Source: Prochlorococcus marinus XMU1410 | Lineage (GTDB): Bacteria > Cyanobacteriota > Cyanobacteriia > PCC-6307 > Cyanobiaceae | Assembly: GCF_017696085.1 (NCBI RefSeq) | Contig: NZ_JAAORH010000001.1 | Coordinates: forward strand, 806,001-870,000 | Length of the DNA: 64,000 bases | Direction: 5' to 3' | Shown: positions 10,744 through 20,967 of the stretch, in pieces | How the letters are laid out: each line of letters opens with the position of its first letter | How positions within the stretch are numbered: position 1 is the first letter of the stretch | The notes under the pieces: model-generated | The model's database searches: none | What the model was told of the DNA's origin: nothing | The model's input: the letters and a program-made list of their open reading frames with translations, nothing else | Translations under genes and position numbers: made by a program

Positions 10744-13700
10744 TCAGAATTCGTTTTTTTCAATTATTGAATCAGTATTAATAATTATGTTCTTTAAATT
10801 TTCAATGACGTCTGATGAACAATTATTCCACATTTTTCTATTGACAATTTCAAGAAATCTTTGTGCAATATCTCTTAAAGCCCATGGATTATTCTTTAGA
10901 AAGAAATTCTTAAGATCCTGATCACATAACCATGATTTATAAACTTCCTTATAACACCAATCTGAGACTACTTCAGTAGAAGCATCAAAAGCATATAAGT
11001 AATCTAGTGTAGCTGAAAATTCAAAGGCACCTTTATAACCATTATCCTTCATTCCATTTATCCATTTAGGGTTAATTATTCTTGATATAACAACTTTATT
11101 AATTTCATCTTGTAATTTTGAAATTTTAGATAATCCAAATTTTGATAAATCACCATGATACATTTCAGGTAATTTACCGCTCAATTTTTTTACTGCTGAA
11201 GATAATCCTCCCTGAAACTGATAATAATCATCAGAATCTAAAATATCATGTTCCTTATTATCTTGGTTATGAACAACTAATTGGACATTTTTAAGAGCAT
11301 TTTCTAATGATTTTTTATCCTCTATAGGTTCAAGATTATCACTGTAAATCCACTTACTCCAATTAAGAAAAGATTCTCCAAAATCATCAATATTTTCCCA
11401 ATTAGAATTTGAAATTAATTCTTGCAGACCAGCTCCATATGAACCTGGCGCTGAACCAAATATACGATTAATTGAATCACCCTCCCTTGATGCCACAGCA
11501 AGAGGGTTAAATTTATCATCCTCATTAAGATTAGAAACAAGATTTATTGCTTTAGAAGTTAAATTAACTAACTGTGGAAATGCATCTCTAAACATTCCCG
11601 AAATCCTTAAAGTAACATCAACCCTTGGTCTTTCCAGAACAGATAAAGGAATGATTTCTAGATCAACTACTCTTCTTGAAGCCCCATCCCAAATAGGCTG
11701 CACTCCTAATAAATATAGAATTTGACAAATGTCTTCACCACCATTTCTCATTGTTGATGTTGCCCATACAGATATTGCTATATTTTTTAAATCTTCTCCA
11801 TTATCTTGTTTGTATAAATCAAGTATTTGTGAAGCAGACTGACAACCAACACTCCATGCTGATTCAGTTGGCAGTCCTCTCGAATCAACTGAAAAGAAAT
11901 TTTTACCAGTGGGTAAAGTTTCAGTTTTACCTCTCGTAGGGGCTCCAGATGGACCACTTTTTACATATTGTCCTTTTAATGAATTAATAAATGATAATTT
12001 CTCATTATATGAAGAATTAATGATTGGATATAGAATCTCTTTTTTTAATAATAAAAAATACTTATTATGTTTTTTTTCATTAAAGAAATAGTCTATTATT
12101 TTCTGATTTTTATATTTTTCTAGATTTTTTATGTTGGTATTCTTTTTATAAAAAAACAAATATATTAAATACTTTGCTTGTTGTTCCAAAAAATCAATAG
12201 CCATTCTAAAGTTTAAAATGTTTTTGTTGGAAAAAGTCAATAATATTTTTTTATCCTTTTCACTTAACATTTGATCATATTGATTTGTCCAAGGATTCAA
12301 ATCTAGTTTTAAATGTTTTGCTATATATTGAATAAAACCAATTCGGTTGGCATTTGGTACTCTAGCAATACACAAGAATAAATTTATTTCATTAATGTCA
12401 TTCTGCCGATTGCCAAAAATATGCAAACCTGTCCTAATTTGAGATTCTTTAATTTTGCAAAGAAAGGAATCAATTTCTTCTATTTGGTTATTTTTATTCT
12501 TTAAAGTAATTTCGATAAAATCTTTTTTAATTAATTCAAAAATTGATTTTTCTATTATTTCAATCCGATTAGAATTTAATAATTTTGCTTCAAAATATTC
12601 GTCTAAATAATTTTCTAATATTGAATATTTTCCAAATAATTCTGACCTATCCAAAGGAGGGGTTAAATGATCAATAATTGTTGCAGCAGTTCTTCTTTTA
12701 GCTTGGGATCCTTCTCCAGGATCATTTACGATAAAGGGATATATATTTGGTATTGCCGGACAAATAATATTTGGAAAACATTTATTGCTTAAGCCTATAG
12801 ATTTACCAGGTAACCATTCAACAGTCCCATGTTTACCAATATGGCACATAGCATTTGCATTAAAAACTTTTTCAATCCAAAAATATTGTGCTAAATATCT
12901 ATGGGGAGGTGGAAGATCGGGAGAATGAATATCTCTATCAGTGAAAACGTCATAACCTCTTTGAGGTTGAATCAATAATGTTATTTTTCCAAATCTAATA
13001 CCATTTATTGAGAAGCCTTTATTATCTAGATCGATCGCATCAGATGGTTTACCCCAACGACTAACAATAATATTTTTGGGATCAAGTTCTAAATAATTCC
13101 AATATTTTAAATATTCACTAAGTGGTAAGTAATCTAATGGTTTATTATCTTGAGATTCAATATCATTAGTTCTAGTTTTTATAAGCATTGACATTAATTC
13201 CGAAGAATCTTGAGGATAATTACAAGATCCAAGGTCATAACCTTCTTCTTTTAACCAATTAAGAATATTTATTATTGAAGATGGTGTATTTAGACCTACG
13301 CCATTACCGATTCTTCCGTTCTTTACTGGATAATTACTTATTACTAAACAAATTCTTTTATCAAAATTATTAAGTTTCTGAAGTTTCACATAATTTGTTG
13401 CAAATTTTGAAATCCATTGAATACCTACTTGATCAGCTTTGTAACTAGTTATTTCACTATATAGTGTATTTTTATTAGAAATTATTTCTTTAAATGCTGA
13501 AGGACAGGTAGTAATTCTTCCATCAAATTCGGGAATAATTATTTGCATTAATAAATCAGATGAATTCATTCCAATAGATGAATTTAACCACTTTTTTCTT
13601 GATCTATTAGAAGAAAGAAGTTGTAAAATTGGAATTTTAAGAGAAGTAAAAATATTTGTTGAATTTTCAATTAAATCGTTATTTTTGATTTGAGATGAAG

Positions 13701-14481
13701 AAAATGAAGTTGTGGTAATTATTAGTTTAATATCTTCTTTTTTAAAAATGTCTATTAATTTCTTCTGAATAATACGATCTTTTAGTGTTGAAATAAAAAA
13801 TGTTTTAGGAGATAGTCCGCATTTTCTTAATTGCAAGTTAAGTTTTTCGTTTACTTCAATTTCATTAGCCAAAAAAAGAGATTTATAGGATATTATTCCT
13901 ATCTTTTCTCCTTTTTCATTTTTCCAATCATATAAGTAGGGATCTGCATAAAAAGTAATATTCAAAAAATCATCAGGAATTAATTTTTCATCTACAACTA
14001 AATAATTTAAACAATTAAGAAACTTTCTATAATTATCCAGTCCTCCAGATCTTAGTAATCTAGAAATATTTAATGCAATATTTTTATCTATACTACTTAT
14101 TTCACATAAGGAAATTTCCTGATCAATGGTACCTGATAGTATTACTAACTTCCTTTTTTTATTAACTGCTTGCCAATTTATAAGTTGTTCAATTCCATAG
14201 TTCCATGTACCTTTATCTCCAAATATTCTAAGTACTACAACTTTTGCATAATTTATTGTTTTTAATAAATAATTATCTATTTGAGCTGAGGAATTTAAAT
14301 TAGAAATTTCTAAAGCTCTTATATTATTTTTTAATGAAGCAAATTCCTTTTCTAACAATAAGTTTGATATAAGATTTAAATCAGCCTTGACACTTGTTAT
14401 AAAAATAAAATCTGCAGCTGGTTGCTCAATTAAATCATCCTTATTCTTTTCATTTCCTGCTATATTTAATATCCTGTGCAT
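10744..14481 (-). CDS. cobN: Cobaltochelatase large subunit CobN
   Basis: Large subunit of the aerobic-type cobalt chelatase, which inserts Co2+ into the corrin ring during (pseudo)cobalamin synthesis. It has 1245 residues. The chelatase motif HIGKHGTVEWLPGK near residue 545 matches [14 protein letters not shown] in ChlH of this window, showing the two are paralogs. A second conserved block, VDVTLRISGMFRDAFP, lies in the C-terminal third. Dedicated CobS/CobT partners are not in the window; cyanobacterial CobN is generally thought to work with the Mg-chelatase ChlI/ChlD subunits (established view, not visible here). It is divergent from ilvE across 72 bp, too short for a cobalamin riboswitch. 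Confidence 0.95.
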   Translation of the reverse strand: MHRILNIAGNEKNKDDLIEQPAADFIFITSVKADLNLISNLLLEKEFASLKNNIRALEISNLNSSAQIDNYLLKTINYAKVVVLRIFGDKGTWNYGIEQLINWQAVNKKRKLVILSGTIDQEISLCEISSIDKNIALNISRLLRSGGLDNYRKFLNCLNYLVVDEKLIPDDFLNITFYADPYLYDWKNEKGEKIGIISYKSLFLANEIEVNEKLNLQLRKCGLSPKTFFISTLKDRIIQKKLIDIFKKEDIKLIITTTSFSSSQIKNNDLIENSTNIFTSLKIPILQLLSSNRSRKKWLNSSIGMNSSDLLMQIIIPEFDGRITTCPSAFKEIISNKNTLYSEITSYKADQVGIQWISKFATNYVKLQKLNNFDKRICLVISNYPVKNGRIGNGVGLNTPSSIINILNWLKEEGYDLGSCNYPQDSSELMSMLIKTRTNDIESQDNKPLDYLPLSEYLKYWNYLELDPKNIIVSRWGKPSDAIDLDNKGFSINGIRFGKITLLIQPQRGYDVFTDRDIHSPDLPPPHRYLAQYFWIEKVFNANAMCHIGKHGTVEWLPGKSIGLSNKCFPNIICPAIPNIYPFIVNDPGEGSQAKRRTAATIIDHLTPPLDRSELFGKYSILENYLDEYFEAKLLNSNRIEIIEKSIFELIKKDFIEITLKNKNNQIEEIDSFLCKIKESQIRTGLHIFGNRQNDINEINLFLCIARVPNANRIGFIQYIAKHLKLDLNPWTNQYDQMLSEKDKKILLTFSNKNILNFRMAIDFLEQQAKYLIYLFFYKKNTNIKNLEKYKNQKIIDYFFNEKKHNKYFLLLKKEILYPIINSSYNEKLSFINSLKGQYVKSGPSGAPTRGKTETLPTGKNFFSVDSRGLPTESAWSVGCQSASQILDLYKQDNGEDLKNIAISVWATSTMRNGGEDICQILYLLGVQPIWDGASRRVVDLEIIPLSVLERPRVDVTLRISGMFRDAFPQLVNLTSKAINLVSNLNEDDKFNPLAVASREGDSINRIFGSAPGSYGAGLQELISNSNWENIDDFGESFLNWSKWIYSDNLEPIEDKKSLENALKNVQLVVHNQDNKEHDILDSDDYYQFQGGLSSAVKKLSGKLPEMYHGDLSKFGLSKISKLQDEINKVVISRIINPKWINGMKDNGYKGAFEFSATLDYLYAFDASTEVVSDWCYKEVYKSWLCDQDLKNFFLKNNPWALRDIAQRFLEIVNRKMWNNCSSDVIENLKNIIINTDSIIEKNEF

Positions 14482-14553
14482 TTTTATATATAAATAAGGT
14501 TTAGAATACGTAAGTAGGTTAAAACAAGTTTACCTTAATTAAATAAATTAAAT

Positions 14554-15468
14554 ATGCATGAATTTCTTCCATACGCCTGGTTCGAAGGTAAATGTATTCC
14601 ATTTAAAGAAGCAAAAATATCAATAGCTACTCATGCACTACATTACGGTACTGCTGCATTTGGAGGAATGCGCGCGATACCTAACCCAACAAACAAAGAA
14701 GAATTCCTTTTGTTTAGAACTGATAAACATATAAAAAGATTATCTCAAAGTGCAAAATTACTCTTAACTGAAATTTCTGAAGAATATATTTTTAAAGCCT
14801 TAGAAGAAGTTATAAAAAGAAACAAGCCAGAAAAACCTATTTACATAAGACCATTTGTATATACAAGCGATTTAGGTATAGCGCCAAGGTTACACAATAT
14901 TGAAACAGATTTCTTTATTTATTGTATTGAACTAGGAGATTATCTATCCCCAGATGGTGTTTCTTGTAGAATGAGCAGTTGGACAAGGCAAGAAGATAGA
15001 TCTCTCCCCTTAAGAGGAAAAATAAGTGGAGCATATATTACTAGTTCATTAGCCAAAACAGAAGCTAGTTTATCGGGTTTTGATGAAGCCCTGCTATTAA
15101 ATTCAAGTGGTAAGGTAAGCGAAGCTAGTGGTATGAATTTATTTATTGTAAGGAATGGAGACTTAATCACTCCTGGTGTTGATCAAGATATCCTTGAGGG
15201 GATTACTAGAGCTAGTGTAATTGAATTAGCAAAATCATTTGGAATAAATGTAATTGAGAGGCCTGTTGATAAAACAGAATTATTAATAGCAGATGAAGTT
15301 TTTCTAACTGGTACAGCAGCAAAAATTACACCAGTTAAAAAAATTGAATCAACTGAATTAAATGTTGAAAGACCAATAATGAATAAATTAAAAAGTAAGC
15401 TTATAGAAATAACAGAAGGTCGTTCTCAAGACTATGATAATTGGGTAACAAGAATTTCACTGAAATAA
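14554..15468 (+). CDS. ilvE: Branched-chain amino acid aminotransferase
   Basis: PLP enzyme for the last step of leucine, isoleucine and valine synthesis. It has 304 residues and the class IV fold. The N-terminal HALHYGTAAFGGMR block and the PLP lysine Lys156 in RGKISGAY are present, as are the EALLLNSSGKVSEASGMNLF signature and a C-terminal FLTGTAAKITPV that lines the cofactor phosphate. ATG start. metH begins 18 bp downstream on the same strand, so an ilvE-metH transcript is likely. Confidence 0.95.
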   Translation: MHEFLPYAWFEGKCIPFKEAKISIATHALHYGTAAFGGMRAIPNPTNKEEFLLFRTDKHIKRLSQSAKLLLTEISEEYIFKALEEVIKRNKPEKPIYIRPFVYTSDLGIAPRLHNIETDFFIYCIELGDYLSPDGVSCRMSSWTRQEDRSLPLRGKISGAYITSSLAKTEASLSGFDEALLLNSSGKVSEASGMNLFIVRNGDLITPGVDQDILEGITRASVIELAKSFGINVIERPVDKTELLIADEVFLTGTAAKITPVKKIESTELNVERPIMNKLKSKLIEITEGRSQDYDNWVTRISLK

Positions 15469-15486
15469 ATTAATTTTTACCTAAAA

Positions 15487-18400
15487 ATGGAATCTTTCAG
15501 AACCTATCTAAATAGAGATGAAAAACCATTAATTATTTTTGACGGAGGTACTGGAACATCATTTCAGAACTTAAATCTTACTGCAGATGACTTTGGAGGA
15601 AAAGAATTAGAGGGATGTAATGAAAACCTTGTTTTATCATCGCCAGAGGTAGTTGAGAAGGTTCATAATTCATTTTTAGAAGCAGGTTGTCATGTTATAG
15701 AAACCAATACATTTGGTGCCTCATCAATAGTTCTTGATGAATATGATATTGCGGATAAGGCTTATGAGATAAATAAAAATGCGGCATTTATAGCAAAAAA
15801 AGCTGCTGACAAATACTCATCAGTTGATAAACCAAGGTTTGTAGCAGGTTCAATTGGCCCAACAACTAAATTACCCACCTTAGGACATATAGATTTTGAT
15901 GAATTAAAGCAATCATATAAAGAACAAATTTATGGTCTTATAGATGGAGGAGTTGATCTTCTTTTGATTGAAACTTGTCAGGATGTTTTACAAATTAAAT
16001 CTGCCTTATTAGCATCAAAAGAAATTCTTGAAAGTAAAAATATTGATATACCTTTAATGGTATCTATAACAATGGAAACAACAGGTACTATGCTTGTTGG
16101 ATCTGATATTGCTTCTGCATTAACAATATTAGAGCCATTTAATATAGATATCCTTGGACTTAATTGTGCAACTGGCCCTGAGCAAATGAAGGAACATATT
16201 AAATATTTATCTGAAAATTCTCCCTTCGCTATAAGCTGTATTCCCAATGCAGGTCTTCCTGAAAATATTGGTGGTGTAGCTCACTATAGATTAAAGCCAA
16301 TAGAATTAAAGATGCAGTTAATGAATTTTATATATGACTTTAATGTTCAATTAATAGGTGGATGTTGTGGGACAACACCTGAACATATAAAATACCTTTC
16401 TTCAATAATCGATGAAATTATTGATAATGAAAGGACTAACAATAATGGAAAAAAAAATTCAAGCGGTTTTATTCCATCTGCCTCATCAATATATAACTCT
16501 GTGCCATATAAACAAGACAATTCAATTTTGATAGTAGGAGAAAGATTAAATGCAAGTGGATCGAAAAAGGTAAGGGAGTTATTAAATAACGATGACTGGG
16601 ATGGCTTAGTTGCAATTGCCAAGCAACAACAAAAAGAAAACGCTCATGTTCTTGATGTAAATGTCGATTATGTAGGCAGAGACGGAGTGAAAGATATGAA
16701 AGAAATAACTTCAAGATTAGTTACCAATATAAATTTACCATTAATGATTGACTCTACAGATGCTGACAAAATGGAAAGTGGATTAAAGTCTGCTGGTGGA
16801 AAATGTATTATAAATTCAACCAACTACGAAGATGGCAATGAAAGGTTTGATCAAGTTCTAAATTTAGCCTTAGGGTACGGTTCAGGTCTTGTTGTCGGAA
16901 CAATTGATGAAGATGGAATGGCAAGGAATTCAGAAAAAAAATATAAGATTGTCAAACGAGCGATTAATAGAACAAGAGAATGTGGTTTGTCAGATTATGA
17001 ACTATTTTTTGATCCATTAGCTCTGCCAATATCTACAGGGATAGAAGAAGATAGATTAAACGCTAAAGAAACTATTAGTGCTATATTAAAAATTCGTGAA
17101 AATTTCCCAGATATTCATATCATACTTGGGATATCAAACATTAGTTTTGGTCTTTCACCATTATCAAGAATTAATCTAAATTCAATATTTTTAGATGAAT
17201 GCATTAAAGCAGGATTAGATTCTGCTATCATCGCACCAAATAAAATTTTGCCATTATCAAAAATTTCTGAAGAAACTAAAAAGCTTTGCTTAGATTTGAT
17301 TTATGATAAAAGAAAATTTGAAGATGATATTTGTATTTATGATCCATTAGTAGAATTAACAAAGGCTTTTCAAGATTTATCTATTCAAGATTTCAAAAAA
17401 GCATCTTCAGAAAATAAAAACCTAACTCTTGAAGAAAGTCTGAAAAATCATATTATTGATGGAGAAAAAATAGGATTAGAGGATCAATTAAATAAAGCGT
17501 TAAAAAAATATAAACCTCTTGAAATAATTAATACCTTTTTACTAGATGGGATGAAAGTTGTAGGAGATTTATTTGGCTCAGGTCAAATGCAATTACCATT
17601 TGTACTCCAATCCGCTGAAACAATGAAATTTGCGGTTTCAATTTTAGAACCATATATGGAAACTGTAGATGAAAATATATCAAATGGAAAACTCTTAATT
17701 GCGACTGTCAAAGGCGATGTACATGATATTGGAAAAAATTTGGTAGATATAATACTTACAAATAATGGTTATGACGTTATAAATCTTGGAATAAAACAAG
17801 ATGTTTCAGCAATTATAGATGCACAAAAGAAGCACAATGCAGATTGCATAGCCATGAGCGGATTACTTGTTAAATCAACTGCATTTATGAAAGATAATTT
17901 AGAGGCTTTTAACAATGAAGATATTAGTGTACCAGTAATATTAGGAGGCGCAGCCTTAACCCCAAAATTTGTAAATGAGGACTGCAGCAAAATATATAAA
18001 GGGAAAATATTGTACGGAAAAGATGCGTTCACTGATCTTAAATTCATGAATGAATATATGGATAATAAAAAAAAGGGTAATTGGTCAAATACAGAGGGTT
18101 TCATAAACAATGAGGGTATAAATATTAATTTAGCCTCACCAAAATCCAACTCTCAAGCTGTTAAAGAATCAATATCAATAAATACCGAGACTTCCAAATT
18201 AAATTTAAAAGAAAATTTTATAAGATCTAAATTTATAAATGAAGAAGAACCAATTAAAGCTCCTTTCTTGGGAACGAAAGTCTTGAACGACGTTGATATA
18301 GATTTAAATAAATTAATTTTTTATTTAGATACAAAAGCTCTATTTAGCGGACAATGGCAAATAAAAAAAGGAAAAAACCAAAGCGTAGATGAATACAATA

Positions 18401-19053
18401 ACTATTTGGATTCATATGCTAAACCATTATTAGATAAATGGTTAGAGACAATTATAGAAAAAAAACTTATTTCACCCAAAGCAGTTTATGGATATTTCAA
18501 TTGCGGAAGAAAAGATAATAGTATTTTCTTATTTGATAAGAAATCATTAAATAAAATTTCCCAATTTAATTTTCCAAGACAAAAATCTGGGAATAATCTA
18601 TGCATAGCTGATTTTTATTGTGATTTGAAAAATGATAAACCGATAGATATATTTCCTATGCAGGCAGTAACCATGGGCGATATTGCTAGTGAATATTCTC
18701 AAAAATTATTTAAAGAAGATAAATATAGCGATTATTTGTTATTCCATGGACTTACAGTGCAATTAGCAGAAGCTCTAGCTGAGTATGTACATGCATTAAT
18801 TCGTATTGAATGTGGTTTTAGATCTGAAGAACCAGACAAAAATAGAGAAATACTAGCTCAAAAATATAGAGGAGCTAGATATTCTTTTGGTTATCCTGCA
18901 TGTCCAAAAGTATCTGATTCAAACATACAATTATCATTGTTGGATGCAAAAAGAATAAACTTGACCATGGATGAATCTGAACAACTCCATCCAGAACAAA
19001 GTACTACAGCTATCATTTCACTACACTCAAAAGCTAAATATTTCAGCGCTTAA
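15487..19053 (+). CDS. metH: Cobalamin-dependent methionine synthase
   Basis: Transfers a methyl group from methyltetrahydrofolate to homocysteine through enzyme-bound cobalamin. It has 1188 residues (E. coli about 1227) with all four modules. The homocysteine/zinc module (about 1-320) carries the paired cysteines in GGCCGTTPEH and an upstream cysteine in NCATG. The folate module spans about 345-640. The B12 module (about 690-880) has the cobalt-ligand motif KGDVHDIGKNLV. The C-terminal S-adenosylmethionine reactivation module (about 930-1188) has YRGARYSFGYPACP. It lies 18 bp after ilvE and next to cobN, so a B12 user sits beside a B12 maker. There is no room upstream for a B12 riboswitch. 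Confidence 0.97.
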   Translation: MESFRTYLNRDEKPLIIFDGGTGTSFQNLNLTADDFGGKELEGCNENLVLSSPEVVEKVHNSFLEAGCHVIETNTFGASSIVLDEYDIADKAYEINKNAAFIAKKAADKYSSVDKPRFVAGSIGPTTKLPTLGHIDFDELKQSYKEQIYGLIDGGVDLLLIETCQDVLQIKSALLASKEILESKNIDIPLMVSITMETTGTMLVGSDIASALTILEPFNIDILGLNCATGPEQMKEHIKYLSENSPFAISCIPNAGLPENIGGVAHYRLKPIELKMQLMNFIYDFNVQLIGGCCGTTPEHIKYLSSIIDEIIDNERTNNNGKKNSSGFIPSASSIYNSVPYKQDNSILIVGERLNASGSKKVRELLNNDDWDGLVAIAKQQQKENAHVLDVNVDYVGRDGVKDMKEITSRLVTNINLPLMIDSTDADKMESGLKSAGGKCIINSTNYEDGNERFDQVLNLALGYGSGLVVGTIDEDGMARNSEKKYKIVKRAINRTRECGLSDYELFFDPLALPISTGIEEDRLNAKETISAILKIRENFPDIHIILGISNISFGLSPLSRINLNSIFLDECIKAGLDSAIIAPNKILPLSKISEETKKLCLDLIYDKRKFEDDICIYDPLVELTKAFQDLSIQDFKKASSENKNLTLEESLKNHIIDGEKIGLEDQLNKALKKYKPLEIINTFLLDGMKVVGDLFGSGQMQLPFVLQSAETMKFAVSILEPYMETVDENISNGKLLIATVKGDVHDIGKNLVDIILTNNGYDVINLGIKQDVSAIIDAQKKHNADCIAMSGLLVKSTAFMKDNLEAFNNEDISVPVILGGAALTPKFVNEDCSKIYKGKILYGKDAFTDLKFMNEYMDNKKKGNWSNTEGFINNEGININLASPKSNSQAVKESISINTETSKLNLKENFIRSKFINEEEPIKAPFLGTKVLNDVDIDLNKLIFYLDTKALFSGQWQIKKGKNQSVDEYNNYLDSYAKPLLDKWLETIIEKKLISPKAVYGYFNCGRKDNSIFLFDKKSLNKISQFNFPRQKSGNNLCIADFYCDLKNDKPIDIFPMQAVTMGDIASEYSQKLFKEDKYSDYLLFHGLTVQLAEALAEYVHALIRIECGFRSEEPDKNREILAQKYRGARYSFGYPACPKVSDSNIQLSLLDAKRINLTMDESEQLHPEQSTTAIISLHSKAKYFSA

Positions 19054-19062
19054 GCTGAATTT

Positions 19063-19281
19063 TTAGTTGTTTTCTAAATATTCAATAATTTCTTCCTGCA
19101 GTTCATCCTTCGTTTCATTATCACCCAGATCAAGTCCCTCACCCGCGGCATCCTGTGTTAACTCAAGATAATATGAAGCACCATCACTAGATAAAAATTC
19201 TAATGCGGAAGTTTCATCACTATCTTTAAAAGCTTCATAAAGAGCTTTAAATGCTATGTTTTCAGTAAAGTCCCAATCCAT
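19063..19281 (-). CDS. Small acidic protein of unknown function
   Basis: A 72-residue, strongly acidic soluble protein (MDWDFTENIAFKALYEAF at the N-terminus, ending in a Glu-rich EEIIEYLENN). It converges on metH with 9 bp between stops. The start codon is ATG and a purine-rich stretch precedes it. Acidity, length and probable helical content suggest a conserved small picocyanobacterial protein, but I do not recognise the family and no function is implied by its neighbours. Confidence 0.75.
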   Translation of the reverse strand: MDWDFTENIAFKALYEAFKDSDETSALEFLSSDGASYYLELTQDAAGEGLDLGDNETKDELQEEIIEYLENN

Positions 19282-19379
19282 AATGAAAAAAACCTTATTA
19301 GAATTATTACCTCCTTACCCCCCATACTCGTCAACCTTTTTTAAAGAAATGTTGGTGTTTTATTATTATTCAAAAAACT

Positions 19380-19763
19380 ATGACCATAAATAATCAAAAT
19401 CAGTTAAATGTCCTTGGAGAAGAAATTGAGATTTGTAGTTGCGCACCTATGACAGGGTGGTTCAGAGATGGATTTTGCAACTATGACAAAAATGATGGAG
19501 GAAATCATTCCATATGTTGTGTAATGGATGATAATTTCCTGAAATATAGTAAATCACAAGGTAATGATTTAATAACTCCCATGCCTATTTATTCCTTCCC
19601 AGGACTAAAGGATGGTGATCATTGGTGTATTTGTCTTGATAGGTGGAAGCAAGCATTATTAGACGGTCTTGCACCAAAAGTCATATTAGAATCAACGAAT
19701 ATTGTAGTCTTAGAATCAGTACCTCTGGAAAAATTGAAAGAATATCAATTTAATAAAAAGTAA
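19380..19763 (+). CDS. DUF2237 family protein
   Basis: A 127-residue cytoplasmic protein of the DUF2237 family, widespread in bacteria and without an established reaction. The diagnostic string is visible in pieces: NVLGEEIEICS, MTGWFRDGFC, GNDLITPMPIYSFPGL, then GDHWCICLDRW and LAPKVILEST. Cysteines fall at conserved family positions (in CSCAP, GFC, SICC and WCIC). Its ATG is about 100 bp after the divergent small acidic gene. Its neighbours (metH, Ap4A phosphorylase) do not form an obvious pathway with it. Confidence 0.87.
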   Translation: MTINNQNQLNVLGEEIEICSCAPMTGWFRDGFCNYDKNDGGNHSICCVMDDNFLKYSKSQGNDLITPMPIYSFPGLKDGDHWCICLDRWKQALLDGLAPKVILESTNIVVLESVPLEKLKEYQFNKK

Positions 19764-19811
19764 TTACAAGTTTATTTTTTTTTTTAAAATGATAATGATA
19801 AATTATTTTAT

Positions 19812-20642
19812 ATGAGTTTAGAAATATATTGGAAAAAAGCACTAGAACAAACTCGATTATCAATTGATGATGAATCATTATATCCTCTCAAAACTGATAT
19901 TATTACAAGAGATTTATATGAAAAAGACGACTTCATAATTAGGAAACTCGATACTTCAAAATTTAATAAAAAAAAAATTTATGGTCCTAAGCAAAATCCA
20001 TTTTGTCCTTGGGAAAAGATACTAGAAATTGATAAAATTGGTGATAATCATCAACTAATATTAAATAAGTACCCTGTACAAAAAGGTCATATTTTACTTA
20101 TTACAAATGAATGGAAACCTCAAAATGGATGGTTAGATATTAAAGATTGGAGAGCGATACAACAAGTTAATAAAGATACTAGTGGATTATGGTTTTTCAA
20201 TAGTTCTCCAATTGCGGGAGCAAGTCAACCTCACAGGCATTTTCAACTTCTGCGTAGATCTAAAGGTGAGATATCATGCCCTAGAGAAAAGTGGTTTTTA
20301 GAGATGAACTCATATCAAGATCTAGATAGTAAGCTTAAAAAAAATATTATTGTATCCAAATTTAATTTTTTAGAAAATCCATCATATCTTTTTGAATTTT
20401 ACTTAGAATTATGCAACAAATTAGGACTTGGGGACCCTATGAGTGATAAGAAACCGATATATCCTTACAACATTTTAATAACTAATAAATGGATCGCTAT
20501 TATAAAAAGAAAAAATGATCATATTCATGGTTTCAGTATTAACGGTTTAGGATTTGCAGGATATCTATTAGTAACTGAAAATTCAAATATTAATTATTTA
20601 AAGAAATTTGGTCCTGAAAAACTTTTAGAAAGTTTTGTTTGA
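19812..20642 (+). CDS. Ap4A phosphorylase / ATP adenylyltransferase
   Basis: HIT-superfamily enzyme of the Apa1/2 type that phosphorolyses diadenosine tetraphosphate to ADP and ATP, removing an alarmone-like dinucleotide. It has 276 residues. The catalytic histidine region reads QPHRHFQLL (His141 and His143), and the upstream QLILNKYPVQKGHILLIT strand and the C-terminal PYNILITNKWIAI are typical. ATG start with little spacing from the DUF2237 gene (48 bp), so they may share a transcript. Confidence 0.9.
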   Translation: MSLEIYWKKALEQTRLSIDDESLYPLKTDIITRDLYEKDDFIIRKLDTSKFNKKKIYGPKQNPFCPWEKILEIDKIGDNHQLILNKYPVQKGHILLITNEWKPQNGWLDIKDWRAIQQVNKDTSGLWFFNSSPIAGASQPHRHFQLLRRSKGEISCPREKWFLEMNSYQDLDSKLKKNIIVSKFNFLENPSYLFEFYLELCNKLGLGDPMSDKKPIYPYNILITNKWIAIIKRKNDHIHGFSINGLGFAGYLLVTENSNINYLKKFGPEKLLESFV

Positions 20643-20645
20643 ATA

Positions 20646-20825
20646 CTAGTTAGTTACTTCAACTTCCTTATCCCTGCTTATTTGGCTTTCTAGAACTTCT
20701 ATAGATGCTGTCACGGAGGCAATTTTACGTTCAAGTGAATCCTTGATATAATTGAGCATTTCTAGTTTCTTATGTTGATAAAAACTCTTTTTTTCTTTAG
20801 ATGACTTGAAATAACAATTAAACAT
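20646..20825 (-). CDS. Small coiled-coil protein of unknown function
   Basis: A 59-residue reading frame with ATG at 20825-20823 and TAG at 20648-20646. The sequence is mostly one long amphipathic helix (MLNYIKDSLERKIASV, then SIEVLESQISRDKEV) with heptad-like spacing, so it probably forms a short coiled coil. A second ATG at codon 23 could be the true start. It converges on the Ap4A phosphorylase, ending four bases after that gene's stop. The pattern fits the small conserved proteins common in Prochlorococcus, but I cannot name the family. Confidence 0.6.
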   Translation of the reverse strand: MFNCYFKSSKEKKSFYQHKKLEMLNYIKDSLERKIASVTASIEVLESQISRDKEVEVTN

Positions 20826-20967
20826 TTTTATTTTATTATAAAAAGATACTTAATTGACTTGTGACATAAAAATAAATTGGTTTTAATTTAAAAACAATAT
20901 TCCGTATAGACTTTAATATTTTTTTGAATAAAATTAAAACAATTCCATACTATTTAAGAAAATATTA

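Noticed and set aside
14482-15486. Cobalamin riboswitch for cobN or metH
   Set aside because: The gaps of 72 and 18 bp are too short for the roughly 200-nt element.
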